NCBI GenBank assembly: GCA_900541645.1
Contig: UQKQ01000009.1
Span: forward strand, 41,171-105,170
Length of the DNA stretch: 64,000 nucleotides
DNA from: an uncultured Collinsella sp.
GTDB lineage: Bacteria > Actinomycetota > Coriobacteriia > Coriobacteriales > Coriobacteriaceae
Reading direction: 5' to 3'
This document shows, piece by piece, positions 24,496-32,963 of the stretch; positions within the stretch are counted from its first letter, which is position 1; each line of letters starts with the position of its first letter. The translations under genes and the position numbers were made by a program. The notes under the pieces were generated by a model. The model saw only the letters and a list, made by a program, of their open reading frames with translations. It did not search any database and had not been told where the DNA came from.

Positions 24496-26817
24496 ATGCC
24501 TAAAACGCTTTTAGTATTTCCCCCAGGATGGAGTCCAGTGGGGCCGTATCTTGCCTTGCCTGTTTTGAAGTCATATCTTCAAGAGGTTGAACAATACAAA
24601 GTTGACATTGTTGACTTAAACGTGGAATTTTACGATGACCTCCTATCTTTTAGACATGTCGAAGAGTGCTGTAAAAGGTATCGGGAATCAAAGGATTCGT
24701 TTAGTTCGAATGTTCAATTAACAATCGAGTTGATACAAAAGTCGGCACTTAATGTTGACGAGGCAAAAGATATTTTCAGATCGAAGAGATACTTTAATCT
24801 AAAAGAAAGACAATATGCTGAAAACATTTTTAGAAATGCACTCTATATCATAAATCACGTCTCATATGGAGTTAAATACACGTTCAACTCCATAGATCTG
24901 CCCTATGATTATTATTCGACACCAGAAATAATGAAATCGCTTGCAGATACCTTGCATAATCCGTTTATTTCCTTCTATGAAACTGCCTTTCTTAAGCGTA
25001 TTCAGAGGGAAAAAATCGAGTTTATTGGGATTTCGGTGAGCGGCTGTTTCCAATTGATTTCTGCAGTTACGTTAGCGAAACTGATTAAGGAAGAATGTCC
25101 ATCTGTTAAACACGTCTCATTGGGCGGCAATTACATTACTCGTTTAGCAGATGACTGCATGAAAGAATGGCATCCCTTTTTTGAATACATTGATTCGATA
25201 ATGATGTATGACGGCGAAGAGCCGCTTGCACGTCTTCTTGAGGCTCTTGACTCTGGTGATGACAATCTCGACTGTGTTCCAAACCTTTGCCATGCTAAAG
25301 GTGGAAAGATATATAAAAACCATCGGATTGAGCAAACATTTATCAACGATACAGTTCCCGATTTCGATGGCTTCGCCCTTTCTAAATACTTCATGCCTGA
25401 GTTAATATTGCCGGTTTATTCCTCTAGGCAGTGTTTTAATCATTGCGCCTTCTGCACCATTCCCGGTGCTACCGGTGGTTGTTACCGAAAGATGCCTATA
25501 TCGAGAGTATTTGAAATAATGTGTCGGTTAAATGAAAAATACGGCACGAGAGTTTTCTCTTTTGTGGATGAAACATTCGAAGGCAAAAGAATGGAGCAAC
25601 TCGCGGATGAAATAAACGCATCGGGAAAAACGTTTTTCTGGCATGGAGAAACGAGGTTCTCTCCAACCCTAAGTACAGAAGTTTTTAACAAGATATACCA
25701 AAGTGGATGTAGGCAGATTCAGTTTGGCCTCGAGTCATACAACCAAAGAGTTCTTGATCTAATGAAGAAGAACACGAGAGTTGATTGGATTGATCGCAAT
25801 ATCCATGATTGTCTCAATGCGGGTATTCCTGTTCATCTATTTTTTATGATTGGCTTTCCGACCGAAACTAAAGAAGAGGCTCTGAACACCTTAGCTTATA
25901 CAGAGAATGTTTTGAATTATTCAAAACAGGTATGTGGTGTTCCATATTCCACGAGAGGATTTACGAATTTTGGTCTCGTTATGGGGTCGGATGTTTGGAA
26001 TCATCCCGATAAGTATGGTGTCTCTGTAATGCCGAAGTCCCAATATGAGGATTTGCGCCTCGAAGTGGATTATGTTTCAGGCACTGGTTTAACTTTAAAT
26101 GAAGCAAAATCCTTATCTGATGAGCATCATATTGATTTTTATATGCAAGAGGTCATAAACGGTAGCGACACAATTGACTTGCCCCAGCGCCTTCATATTT
26201 CAGAGGTGACCTGGATCCTAGATTCTATTCACGCTGTCAGGTATAAGGGACATTTGACCAAAGTAAAGCGACGGCTAACTAGTCTAAATCCAGCTGATCG
26301 AATCTGGCTGGATTCCAAGACCTCTGTCGTGCTCGTTGAGCCATTTGCCTACTTCTATAATTCTGAATACCATCATGTCTATGCTGTTTCCCAGTTGGTA
26401 TACCTTAAGTTGGCCCGTTTATTGGAGGCCGATTGTAGCATTTCTCTTATTCTTGATCAGGGCGACCTCGAGCTGACAAGGGCGATAGAAGAACTGTTGC
26501 ATTATGGATTGCTGAATACAAATATCGATGCCGATTATGTAATGCACGATAATGGTTTTCAATTGGTTAAAAGTTCGTTTGTTAAAGAAGTCGGACGCTC
26601 AAAAGAGGGGTTAAGAGTACTGCTGAGTTGTGCCACCCATAGAATGTGTGCGGTTAATGATTTTTCGTTCACTTTGCTTTCGTTGTTTGAAAAGCCGATT
26701 ACTAAGAACGAGGTGTGCGACATTTTGAAAAAAGAGGGACTATCGGCAAGCGAGGAGCAATTAAACAAGTTGGTTGATAATTGCATGAAAGCAGATATAC
26801 TACAATTGATTAGATAG
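24496..26817 (+). CDS. B12-binding-type radical SAM protein, probable RiPP maturase
   Basis: This 773-residue protein starts with a cobalamin-binding-like Rossmann region (residues 1-250; LLVFPPGWSPVGPYLALPVL). The radical SAM core has the CxxxCxxC cluster motif at Cys313, Cys317 and Cys320 (SSRQCFNHCAFC), then FVDETFEG, HGETRFSP and IQFGLESYNQ, as in Elp3/MiaB-like cores. No DxHxxG cobalamin motif is apparent. The C-terminal 165 residues hold two winged-helix-like stretches (about 610-672 and 715-768) resembling the PqqD/RRE peptide-recognition fold. A 36-codon ORF starts 13 bases downstream. I infer that it modifies that peptide; the reaction is unknown. Confidence 0.85.
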   Translation: MPKTLLVFPPGWSPVGPYLALPVLKSYLQEVEQYKVDIVDLNVEFYDDLLSFRHVEECCKRYRESKDSFSSNVQLTIELIQKSALNVDEAKDIFRSKRYFNLKERQYAENIFRNALYIINHVSYGVKYTFNSIDLPYDYYSTPEIMKSLADTLHNPFISFYETAFLKRIQREKIEFIGISVSGCFQLISAVTLAKLIKEECPSVKHVSLGGNYITRLADDCMKEWHPFFEYIDSIMMYDGEEPLARLLEALDSGDDNLDCVPNLCHAKGGKIYKNHRIEQTFINDTVPDFDGFALSKYFMPELILPVYSSRQCFNHCAFCTIPGATGGCYRKMPISRVFEIMCRLNEKYGTRVFSFVDETFEGKRMEQLADEINASGKTFFWHGETRFSPTLSTEVFNKIYQSGCRQIQFGLESYNQRVLDLMKKNTRVDWIDRNIHDCLNAGIPVHLFFMIGFPTETKEEALNTLAYTENVLNYSKQVCGVPYSTRGFTNFGLVMGSDVWNHPDKYGVSVMPKSQYEDLRLEVDYVSGTGLTLNEAKSLSDEHHIDFYMQEVINGSDTIDLPQRLHISEVTWILDSIHAVRYKGHLTKVKRRLTSLNPADRIWLDSKTSVVLVEPFAYFYNSEYHHVYAVSQLVYLKLARLLEADCSISLILDQGDLELTRAIEELLHYGLLNTNIDADYVMHDNGFQLVKSSFVKEVGRSKEGLRVLLSCATHRMCAVNDFSFTLLSLFEKPITKNEVCDILKKEGLSASEEQLNKLVDNCMKADILQLIR

Positions 26818-26830
26818 AGGAGGTTTCTAC

Positions 26831-26941
26831 ATGGACGTTATTAACAAAGATCTCTTGGAGCAACTGAAAGAGTCTCAGGAAGAGGGCGTCGTGGTAGAAG
26901 TGTTCGACTTTGAGAACTACATGGATAAATTCTGCCATTAG
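26831..26941 (+). CDS. Putative RiPP precursor peptide, 36 residues
   Basis: A strong ribosome binding site (AGAGGAGG) precedes this short ORF, which starts 13 bases after the radical SAM gene and ends 24 bases before a terminator. The peptide opens MDVINKDLLEQLKESQEEG, an acidic amphipathic helix typical of a leader. It then has a hydrophobic stretch VVVEVF and an aromatic, acidic C-terminal part DFENYMDKFCH with one cysteine at residue 35. Position, ribosome binding site, leader-like composition and lack of any other role support a precursor. The modified residues are not known; Phe25, Phe27, Tyr30, Phe34 and Cys35 are candidates. Confidence 0.7.
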   Translation: MDVINKDLLEQLKESQEEGVVVEVFDFENYMDKFCH

Positions 26942-26965
26942 TTTCGGAATTTACTTGCCTCGCTT

Positions 26966-26999
26966 AAAGGAGAAGTCGATTATCGATTTCTCCTTTTTT
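26966..26999 (+). terminator. Intrinsic terminator of the radical SAM cluster
   Basis: AAAGGAGAAGTCGAT pairs with ATCGATTTCTCCTTT with one wobble, and the T run continues for six bases. It closes the AT-rich island immediately after the short peptide gene. Confidence 0.85.
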
Positions 27000-27129
27000 A
27001 ATTAAAGATATTTTTGGAATACATGCTCTTAGCACAGGTTGGCGTCTCAGTAAACTGGGAGGTTGCTTTGGCTAGTTAGAGATATGTGAACGTCCGTTAG
27101 ACTGAATCTCAGGGTAGAAGGGGCCTCCA

Positions 27130-29130
27130 GTGTCCAGATCAACAAGGCAATGCTGCGTTTCGGCTAATAAGAACGATGGCTTTTTGCGTGTGGCGGCGGC
27201 GTCGCCGCAGATTCGCGTCGCCGATGTCGAGGGCAATGTCGAGGTTGCGCTGGCGGCTGTTCGCGATGCTGCCGAGCGCGGCGTTCATGCTCTGGTGCTG
27301 CCCGAGCTTAACCTGACCGGCTATACCGCGGCCGACCTGTTCCATAATCGCACACTGCTGCATGTCTGCGAGGCTGCTCTGGCGCATATCCTCGATGAAA
27401 CCCGTGAGTTGCCGGTCGTCTTTACCATCGGTCTTCCCGTCGCGGTGGCCGAAAACATCTACAATTGCGCCGCCGTGTGCTGTGCGGGCGAGCTTTTGGG
27501 CCTTACGGCCAAAAAGTACTTGCCCAACTACGGAGAGTTTTATGAGCGCCGCTGGTTTGCTCCGGCGCCGGCCGATCCCGTGTGGATTGAATTTGCTGGT
27601 CAGGGTCCGGTGCCGCTTGGCTCGGAGCTTGTCTACCGCTGCTGCGATGAAGGTGCCGAGGATCTGGTGCTGGGTGTCGAGGTGTGCGAGGACCTGTGGG
27701 TACCGGCGCCCCCCTCGACCGAGATGGCGCTTGCTGGCGCGACGGTGATCCTCAACCCGTCGGCCTCGGACGAGATTATCGGCAAGGCGGATTACCGCCG
27801 CAGCCTCATCTCCAACCAGAGTGCGCGCCTGTACTGCGCCTATGCCTACGCGGATGCGAGTGAGGGCGAATCTACGACCGACATGGTCTTTGCGGGCGAG
27901 AACCTGATCTACGAAAACGGCTCTAAGCTGGCCGCCACCAAACTGCTTACCTGCGACATGGCGGTTGCCGATGTCGACCTCGATCGTCTGGTTGCCGAGC
28001 GCCGTCGCTCGACGACGTGGACGCGCGCGGACGATGCGCCGGAGGCCACGACCGTTGAGTTCTCTTTTGAGGGCGTGTTGGCCGAAGAGCCTGTCCTGCG
28101 CGATGCACTCGGCATCGACCGTGTCTTCCCCCGCGCACCCTTTGTTCCGGCCGACCATGGTGACCTGGCCGAGCGTTGCGAGACCATCCTCGACCTGCAG
28201 ACCGCGGGCCTCAAGACCCGTCTTGCCCATACGGGTACCAAGGCGGCTGTCATCGGTCTTTCAGGCGGTCTGGACTCCACGCTGGCGCTGCTTGTGACCG
28301 TGCGTGCCTTCGATGCGCTGGGGCTGCCGCGCACGGGTATCACGGCGGTTTCCATGCCTGGCTTTGGCACGACGCATCGCACTAAGTCGAATGCCGAGTC
28401 GCTCGCTCGCGACCTGGGCGTGAGCTTCCGCGAGGTTTCGATCCACGCGGCTGTGGAGCAGCACTTCAAGGACATTGAGCACGATCCGACCGTGCAGGAC
28501 GTGACCTACGAGAACAGCCAGGCCCGCGAGCGTACGCAGATTCTGATGGATCTGGCCAACCAGGCTGGCGGTTTTGTCATCGGCACGGGCGACCTGTCGG
28601 AGCTGGCGCTCGGCTGGGCTACCTATAACGGCGACCACATGAGCATGTACGCCGTCAACGCGAGCGTGCCCAAGACGCTTGTGCGCCATCTGGTGCGCTA
28701 TGCGGCCGATGTCTTTGGCGGGCGTATTGCCGAGGTCTTGCTCGATATCCTCGATACGCCGGTGTCCCCCGAGCTCCTGCCGCCCACGGGCGACGGCGAG
28801 ATTGCGCAGAAGACTGAGGACCTGGTGGGCCCGTACGAGCTGCACGACTACTTCCTCTACTACCTGCTGCGTTTTGGCTTTGAGCCGGGCAAGATCTACC
28901 GCATGGCGCTCAAGAGCTTCGAGGGCGTCTACGACGTCAAGACCATTCACACGTGGCTACGCACGTTCTACCGTCGCTTCTTTGCCCAGCAGTTTAAGCG
29001 CAGCTGCCTGCCCGATGGCCCCAAGGTGGGCTCGGTCACGCTCAGCCCGCGCGGCGATTGGCGCATGCCGAGTGACGCCAGCTCGCGCCTGTGGCTCGCC
29101 CAGATTGACGCGCTCAATCCGATGGACTAA
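27130..29130 (+). CDS. nadE: Glutamine-dependent NAD+ synthetase
   Basis: This 666-residue protein has the two-domain bacterial NadE layout. A nitrilase-type glutaminase domain covers about residues 20-300: Glu in LVLPELNLTGY, Lys in LTAKKYLPNYGEFYE, Cys in GVEVCEDLW. The ATP-pyrophosphatase synthetase domain follows, with the P-loop GLSGGLDSTLALL near residue 376, GTGDLSELALGW and YNGDHMSMYAVNASVPKTLV. It makes NAD+ from deamido-NAD+, ATP and glutamine-derived ammonia. The GTG start follows AGAAGGGG; the ATG inside the nearby GATGGC is out of frame. An AT-rich island ends just upstream. Confidence 0.93.
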   Translation: MSRSTRQCCVSANKNDGFLRVAAASPQIRVADVEGNVEVALAAVRDAAERGVHALVLPELNLTGYTAADLFHNRTLLHVCEAALAHILDETRELPVVFTIGLPVAVAENIYNCAAVCCAGELLGLTAKKYLPNYGEFYERRWFAPAPADPVWIEFAGQGPVPLGSELVYRCCDEGAEDLVLGVEVCEDLWVPAPPSTEMALAGATVILNPSASDEIIGKADYRRSLISNQSARLYCAYAYADASEGESTTDMVFAGENLIYENGSKLAATKLLTCDMAVADVDLDRLVAERRRSTTWTRADDAPEATTVEFSFEGVLAEEPVLRDALGIDRVFPRAPFVPADHGDLAERCETILDLQTAGLKTRLAHTGTKAAVIGLSGGLDSTLALLVTVRAFDALGLPRTGITAVSMPGFGTTHRTKSNAESLARDLGVSFREVSIHAAVEQHFKDIEHDPTVQDVTYENSQARERTQILMDLANQAGGFVIGTGDLSELALGWATYNGDHMSMYAVNASVPKTLVRHLVRYAADVFGGRIAEVLLDILDTPVSPELLPPTGDGEIAQKTEDLVGPYELHDYFLYYLLRFGFEPGKIYRMALKSFEGVYDVKTIHTWLRTFYRRFFAQQFKRSCLPDGPKVGSVTLSPRGDWRMPSDASSRLWLAQIDALNPMD

Positions 29131-29247
29131 GGTTGCCAAATTGAACCAAAACAGCGGGTGCAAGCGTTACACTTTTGCAATCTGATGGCCCGTATCGCGC
29201 GGCGCTCTTGTCGGAGCGCCGCGTTTTTCATATCGAAAGGTGGCACC

Positions 29248-30411
29248 ATGCAGGCATCGCAGCGTCTCGACCGCTTTGGCGCGGAGGTCTTCGCCTCGCT
29301 CAACAACAAACTGCTTGCGCTGAAGGCTCAGGGCAAGACCATTTACAACATGAGCGTGGGCACGCCCGACTTTAAGCCGTACGACCACGTGGTCGAGGCG
29401 CTCACGCAAGCGGCCCAGGACCCCGAGATGTGGAAGTATGCCCTGCGCGACCTGCCCGAACTCAAGCAAGCCGTGTGCGATTACTATGAGCGCCGCTTTG
29501 GCGTTTCGGGCATTACGCCGTCTATGGTGCAGTCGTGCAACGGCACGCAGGAGGGCGTGGGCCATTTGGGCCTGGCCCTGCTCGATCCGGGTGACACCAT
29601 TTTGGTTCCCGATCCGTGCTACCCGGTCTTTGAGGCGGGCGCCAAGATTGCCGATGCCAAGCTCGAGTACTATCCGTTGGTCGCCGAGCATAATTACCTG
29701 CCCTATGTGGCGGGCATCGATCCCGAGGTGGCCGATCGTGCCAAGTATATGATCGTGTCGTTGCCCGCCAACCCGGTCGGCTCGGTGGGCACGCCCGAGG
29801 TCTACGAGGAGATCATCGCTTTCGCCCGCGAGCACGACCTGCTCATCGTCCATGACAACGCGTACTCCGACATCGTGTTCGACGGCGAGCCGGGCGGAAG
29901 CTTCTTGCAGTATCCTGGTGCGCTTGAGGTGGGCGTGGAGTTCTTCTCGCTTTCCAAGTCGTTTAACGTTACCGGTGCGCGTATCGGCTTTTTGGTCGGT
30001 CGCGAGGATGTGGTCTCTGCCTTTGCCAAGCTGCGCGGCCAGATCGACTTTGGTATGTTCTTCCCGATCCAGAAGGCCGCCATCGCCTGCCTGAACGGTC
30101 CGCGCGATGAGGTCGAGGCGCAGCGTCTGAAGTACCAGGAGCGCCGCGATGCCCTGTGCGACGGTCTTGAGGGCCTGGGCTGGGAGCGTCCCAACGCGCA
30201 TGGCTCTATGTTTGTGTGGGCCAAGCTTCCCGGTGGTCGCACCGATTCCATGGCGTTTTGCGAGGAGCTCATGGAGAAGGCCGGCGTTGTGGTGACGCCG
30301 GGCGCGAGCTTTGGCCCTTCGGGCGAGGGGCACGTGCGCATGGCGCTGGTCCTGCCGCCCGATCAGATCGCTTTGGCTGTCGAGGCCATTCGCGAGGCGG
30401 GCCTGTATTAG
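29248..30411 (+). CDS. Class I/II PLP-dependent aminotransferase
   Basis: This 387-residue protein is fold-type I. The PLP lysine sits in FFSLSKSFNVTGARIGFLVG near residue 237, the cofactor-binding Asp/Tyr in HDNAYSDIVFDG, and the C-terminal arginine region in EGHVRMALVLP. The start ATG follows AAAGGTGG. It resembles the branch containing LL-diaminopimelate and N-acetyl-diaminopimelate aminotransferases. Since DapH and an M20 deacetylase in this window indicate the acetylase variant of the DAP pathway, N-acetyl-LL-DAP aminotransferase is a reasonable role, but alanine or aromatic aminotransferase cannot be excluded. Confidence 0.85.
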   Translation: MQASQRLDRFGAEVFASLNNKLLALKAQGKTIYNMSVGTPDFKPYDHVVEALTQAAQDPEMWKYALRDLPELKQAVCDYYERRFGVSGITPSMVQSCNGTQEGVGHLGLALLDPGDTILVPDPCYPVFEAGAKIADAKLEYYPLVAEHNYLPYVAGIDPEVADRAKYMIVSLPANPVGSVGTPEVYEEIIAFAREHDLLIVHDNAYSDIVFDGEPGGSFLQYPGALEVGVEFFSLSKSFNVTGARIGFLVGREDVVSAFAKLRGQIDFGMFFPIQKAAIACLNGPRDEVEAQRLKYQERRDALCDGLEGLGWERPNAHGSMFVWAKLPGGRTDSMAFCEELMEKAGVVVTPGASFGPSGEGHVRMALVLPPDQIALAVEAIREAGLY

Positions 30412-30555
30412 AAACCTATTTCGACTCGTCAATAGCTCGAAACCGATTTCGTGCAGTTATTTTACGAATTCTGCAAACAATTTCGGTAAACGGTCGATTT
30501 TTGGCTGCGAATAGGAGCATAATCAAAGTCCCGATTGGATGTATTGGGATTACGG

Positions 30556-30589
30556 CAAGCCGCTCGGGTCGTTCCCGGGCGGCTTGTTT
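30556..30589 (+). terminator. Terminator-like hairpin in front of ldh
   Basis: CAAGCCGCTCGGG pairs with CCCGGGCGGCTTG (one wobble) around TCGTT, followed by TTTG. It ends 24 bp upstream of the lactate dehydrogenase start, so it either terminates the aminotransferase transcript or attenuates ldh. Confidence 0.6.
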
Positions 30590-30612
30590 GTGGAGAGAGA
30601 TGGGAGTTTCTA

Positions 30613-31563
30613 ATGGTTAACGAGAAGAAGGTCGCTATTGTCGGCTGCGGTTTCGTCGGTTCGTCTTCGGCGTTCGCTCTGATGCAGAGCGGTCTGTTCT
30701 CCGAGATGGTCCTCATCGACGTGGACAAGAACCGCGCCGAGGGTGAGGCTCTGGATATCGCGCACGGCATGACGTTTGCCGAGCCGATGAAGATCTACGC
30801 CGGCGATTATTCCGATGTCGCCGACGCCGCCATGATCGTCGTCACCGCTGGCGCTGCCCAGAAGCCCGGTGAGACCCGCCTGGACCTGGTCAACAAGAAC
30901 GTCAACATCTTTAAGTCCATTATCCCCGAGATTAAGAAGTCCGGCTTCGACGGCATTCTGCTAATCGTCTCCAACCCGGTTGATGTTCTGACCTATGCTG
31001 CCATCAAGATGTCCGGCCTGCCCGAGGGCCATGTCATCGGCTCTGGCACCGTGCTCGACACTGGCCGTCTGCAGCAGATGCTTGGTGCCCACGTCGAGGT
31101 TGACCCGCGCGACGTTCAGGCCTATGTCATGGGTGAGCACGGCGACTCCGAGTTTGTCGCTTGGTCCAGCGCCCAGGTTGCCGGCGTGCCGCTGAACACC
31201 TTCTGCGAGCTTCACGGCCACCTGGAGCATGAGACCGCCGAGAAGCGCATCGCCGAGGACGTTAAGAACTCCGCCTACACCATCATCGAGAAGAAGCACG
31301 CCACCTACTACGGCGTCGCCATGGCCGTTAAGCGCATCTGCACCGCTGTTATGCGTGATGAGCAGACCGTTCTGCCCGTTTCCTCGCTCATGGTGGGCGA
31401 GTATGGCCTGTCCGATCTGGCCATCTCCATGCCGACGGTCGTTGGCCGCGACGGCGTCGTCTGCCGCGTCCCCGTGCCACTGAACGATGACGAGCAGCAT
31501 GAGCTCACCGCCTCCGCCAAGGCCCTCAAGGACATCATCGACAGCGTCGACTTCTCCTGCTAA
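30613..31563 (+). CDS. ldh: L-lactate dehydrogenase
   Basis: This 316-residue NAD-dependent enzyme has the glycine motif VAIVGCGFVGSSSAFA at residues 7-22, the NAD-binding Asp in LIDVDKNRAEG, the substrate-binding ARG-loop region GAAQKPGETRLDLV, VSNPVDVLTY and the active-site signature VMGEHGDSEF with the catalytic His. It reduces pyruvate to L-lactate and regenerates NAD+ in mixed-acid fermentation. The GGGAG before ATG 30613 supports this start over a longer frame. It is monocistronic, between two hairpins. Confidence 0.95.
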   Translation: MVNEKKVAIVGCGFVGSSSAFALMQSGLFSEMVLIDVDKNRAEGEALDIAHGMTFAEPMKIYAGDYSDVADAAMIVVTAGAAQKPGETRLDLVNKNVNIFKSIIPEIKKSGFDGILLIVSNPVDVLTYAAIKMSGLPEGHVIGSGTVLDTGRLQQMLGAHVEVDPRDVQAYVMGEHGDSEFVAWSSAQVAGVPLNTFCELHGHLEHETAEKRIAEDVKNSAYTIIEKKHATYYGVAMAVKRICTAVMRDEQTVLPVSSLMVGEYGLSDLAISMPTVVGRDGVVCRVPVPLNDDEQHELTASAKALKDIIDSVDFSC

Positions 31564-31594
31564 ATCAAGCTCGCTAGAGCGAAAAGCTACAATG

Positions 31595-31630
31595 AAGGCG
31601 TCCGGGTCCACACGGCCCGGGCGCCTTTTT
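31595..31630 (+). terminator. Intrinsic terminator of ldh
   Basis: AAGGCGTCCGGG and CCCGGGCGCCTT form a long GC stem with a wobble pair, followed by TTT. The 33-bp palindrome at 31629 starts inside its T tract. Confidence 0.8.
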
Positions 31631-31661
31631 GGTGCAAGGGGGGTCAGGTTACTTTGCACCA
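31629..31661. repeat. 33-bp palindromic repeat, copy 1
   Basis: TTGGTGCA and TGCACCA ends surround a core containing GTCAGGTT. The 32856-32888 copy is its inverted counterpart, agreeing at about 28 of 33 positions. The two bracket the DUF2974 gene. Confidence 0.65.
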
Positions 31662-31691
31662 CCCCAATGCATCATAGTTGATGGGAGGGCC

Positions 31692-32852
31692 ATGTCGGAT
31701 TCGCCTAATTTTTTGACCTATGCCCAGACGGCGTTTGATCCATTTGAGGAACGGCCGTTCTGCGCGGTGGATAGCCTGGTCTTTGCGTGGTTGTCCTATT
31801 TGCGTTTGCCGGGTGATATGGCGGAGCTGACGAACTGGCAGGGCCTAGACGTACGCGAGCTGCTGCGCGCCGAGTGCTACCAAGACATGATTGGCGACCT
31901 GTGGGATCCGGAGGGGAGTCGTGCCCTGTTGGAGGCTGTGGCAGCAAGCCCTCGCTACCGTGGCGTTCGTGTTTGCGGCTATCGTAGCGTGAGTGATGCC
32001 GAGACAACGGAGCAGTTTGCGGCCATGACGTTCCGATTTCCGGCGGGGTTTAGCTATCTTGCCTTCCGGGGGACCGACAGCACGATTGTGGGCTGGAAAG
32101 AGGACTTTAACATGGCGTTCCGGTGTCCTGTGCCGGCCCAGGAATCCGCGGCGCGTTATGTAGACGAGGCGGCGGATGCGATTGACGGGCCGCTTTTGTG
32201 CGGAGGTCATTCCAAGGGTGGAAACCTTGCGGTGTACGGTGCGGCGATGTGCCCCGATGTCGCCCGTGAGCGAATCGAAAGGGCGTATTCCCATGATGGC
32301 CCGGGCTTCGTCGAGGAGTTTCTGAGCGGCAACGCCTTCGCCGATCTATCCGGTCGAATCGACAAGACGCTACCTCGGTCGTCGATCTTTGGCATGATGT
32401 TCGAGACACAGGAGGACTATGCCATCGTTGAGAGCACCGAGTTCAGCCTGCTTCAGCATAATCCCTTTAGCTGGGTGGTTGATGGTCGCGACTTCGTGTA
32501 CTGTGAGCGCCTGTCCGCCGGTGCTCGATACGTTGATGGCTCCATTCGCGAGATGCTGCTTGCGGTGTCGCCTAACGAGCGCGAGCGTTTTGTAGATGCG
32601 TTGTTCTCCGTGCTTGAGGCTACGGGTGCTGAGCGGTTTGCGGATATCGCTGGGAATCTACGCGAGAGCCTGCCCGTGATGCTCCAGGCTGCGCAAGGCT
32701 TTGACAAGGATACGCGACGCTTTGTCTCGCAGACTATCGTTGCGATTCTTAAGTGTGCGCTTCTGCCCAAACGTCCCCAGATCGACATGCCCGCTGCCGG
32801 CAAGAGCTTGGCAGAACAGCTCGAGGCTTGGCAGTCCGAGCTCCTGCGCTAA
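31692..32852 (+). CDS. DUF2974 (Mbeg1-like) putative alpha/beta hydrolase
   Basis: This 386-residue protein has DUF2974 traits: YLAFRGTDSTIVGWKEDFNM near residue 118, the nucleophile elbow CGGHSKGGNLAVY near residue 174 and YSHDGPGF near residue 202. That gives Ser as nucleophile in GHSKG, with Asp and His partners expected later. The family is lipase-like and cytoplasmic, with unknown substrates. The ATG follows GGGAGGG. The gene is flanked by inverted copies of a 33-bp palindrome, which may mean that it was moved as a unit. Confidence 0.85.
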   Translation: MSDSPNFLTYAQTAFDPFEERPFCAVDSLVFAWLSYLRLPGDMAELTNWQGLDVRELLRAECYQDMIGDLWDPEGSRALLEAVAASPRYRGVRVCGYRSVSDAETTEQFAAMTFRFPAGFSYLAFRGTDSTIVGWKEDFNMAFRCPVPAQESAARYVDEAADAIDGPLLCGGHSKGGNLAVYGAAMCPDVARERIERAYSHDGPGFVEEFLSGNAFADLSGRIDKTLPRSSIFGMMFETQEDYAIVESTEFSLLQHNPFSWVVDGRDFVYCERLSAGARYVDGSIREMLLAVSPNERERFVDALFSVLEATGAERFADIAGNLRESLPVMLQAAQGFDKDTRRFVSQTIVAILKCALLPKRPQIDMPAAGKSLAEQLEAWQSELLR

Positions 32853-32855
32853 CCA

Positions 32856-32888
32856 TTGGTGCAAAGCAACCTGTCCCCGATGCACCAA
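32856..32888. repeat. 33-bp palindromic repeat, copy 2 (inverted)
   Basis: TTGGTGCA (32856-32863) and TGCACCAA (32881-32888) enclose the inverse of the core seen at 31629-31661. It lies four bases after the DUF2974 stop codon. Confidence 0.65.
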
Positions 32889-32963
32889 TCTTCGATGCGC
32901 CTGGGGCGGGATCGACCGCTATACTGGTTCGTGCCGAAATCGATCTAGAACGGAATGCCGTAT

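Noticed and set aside
30412..30612. Search for a Rex (redox) operator before ldh
   Set aside because: No TTGTGA-type palindrome is present. Only the terminator-like hairpin was found.
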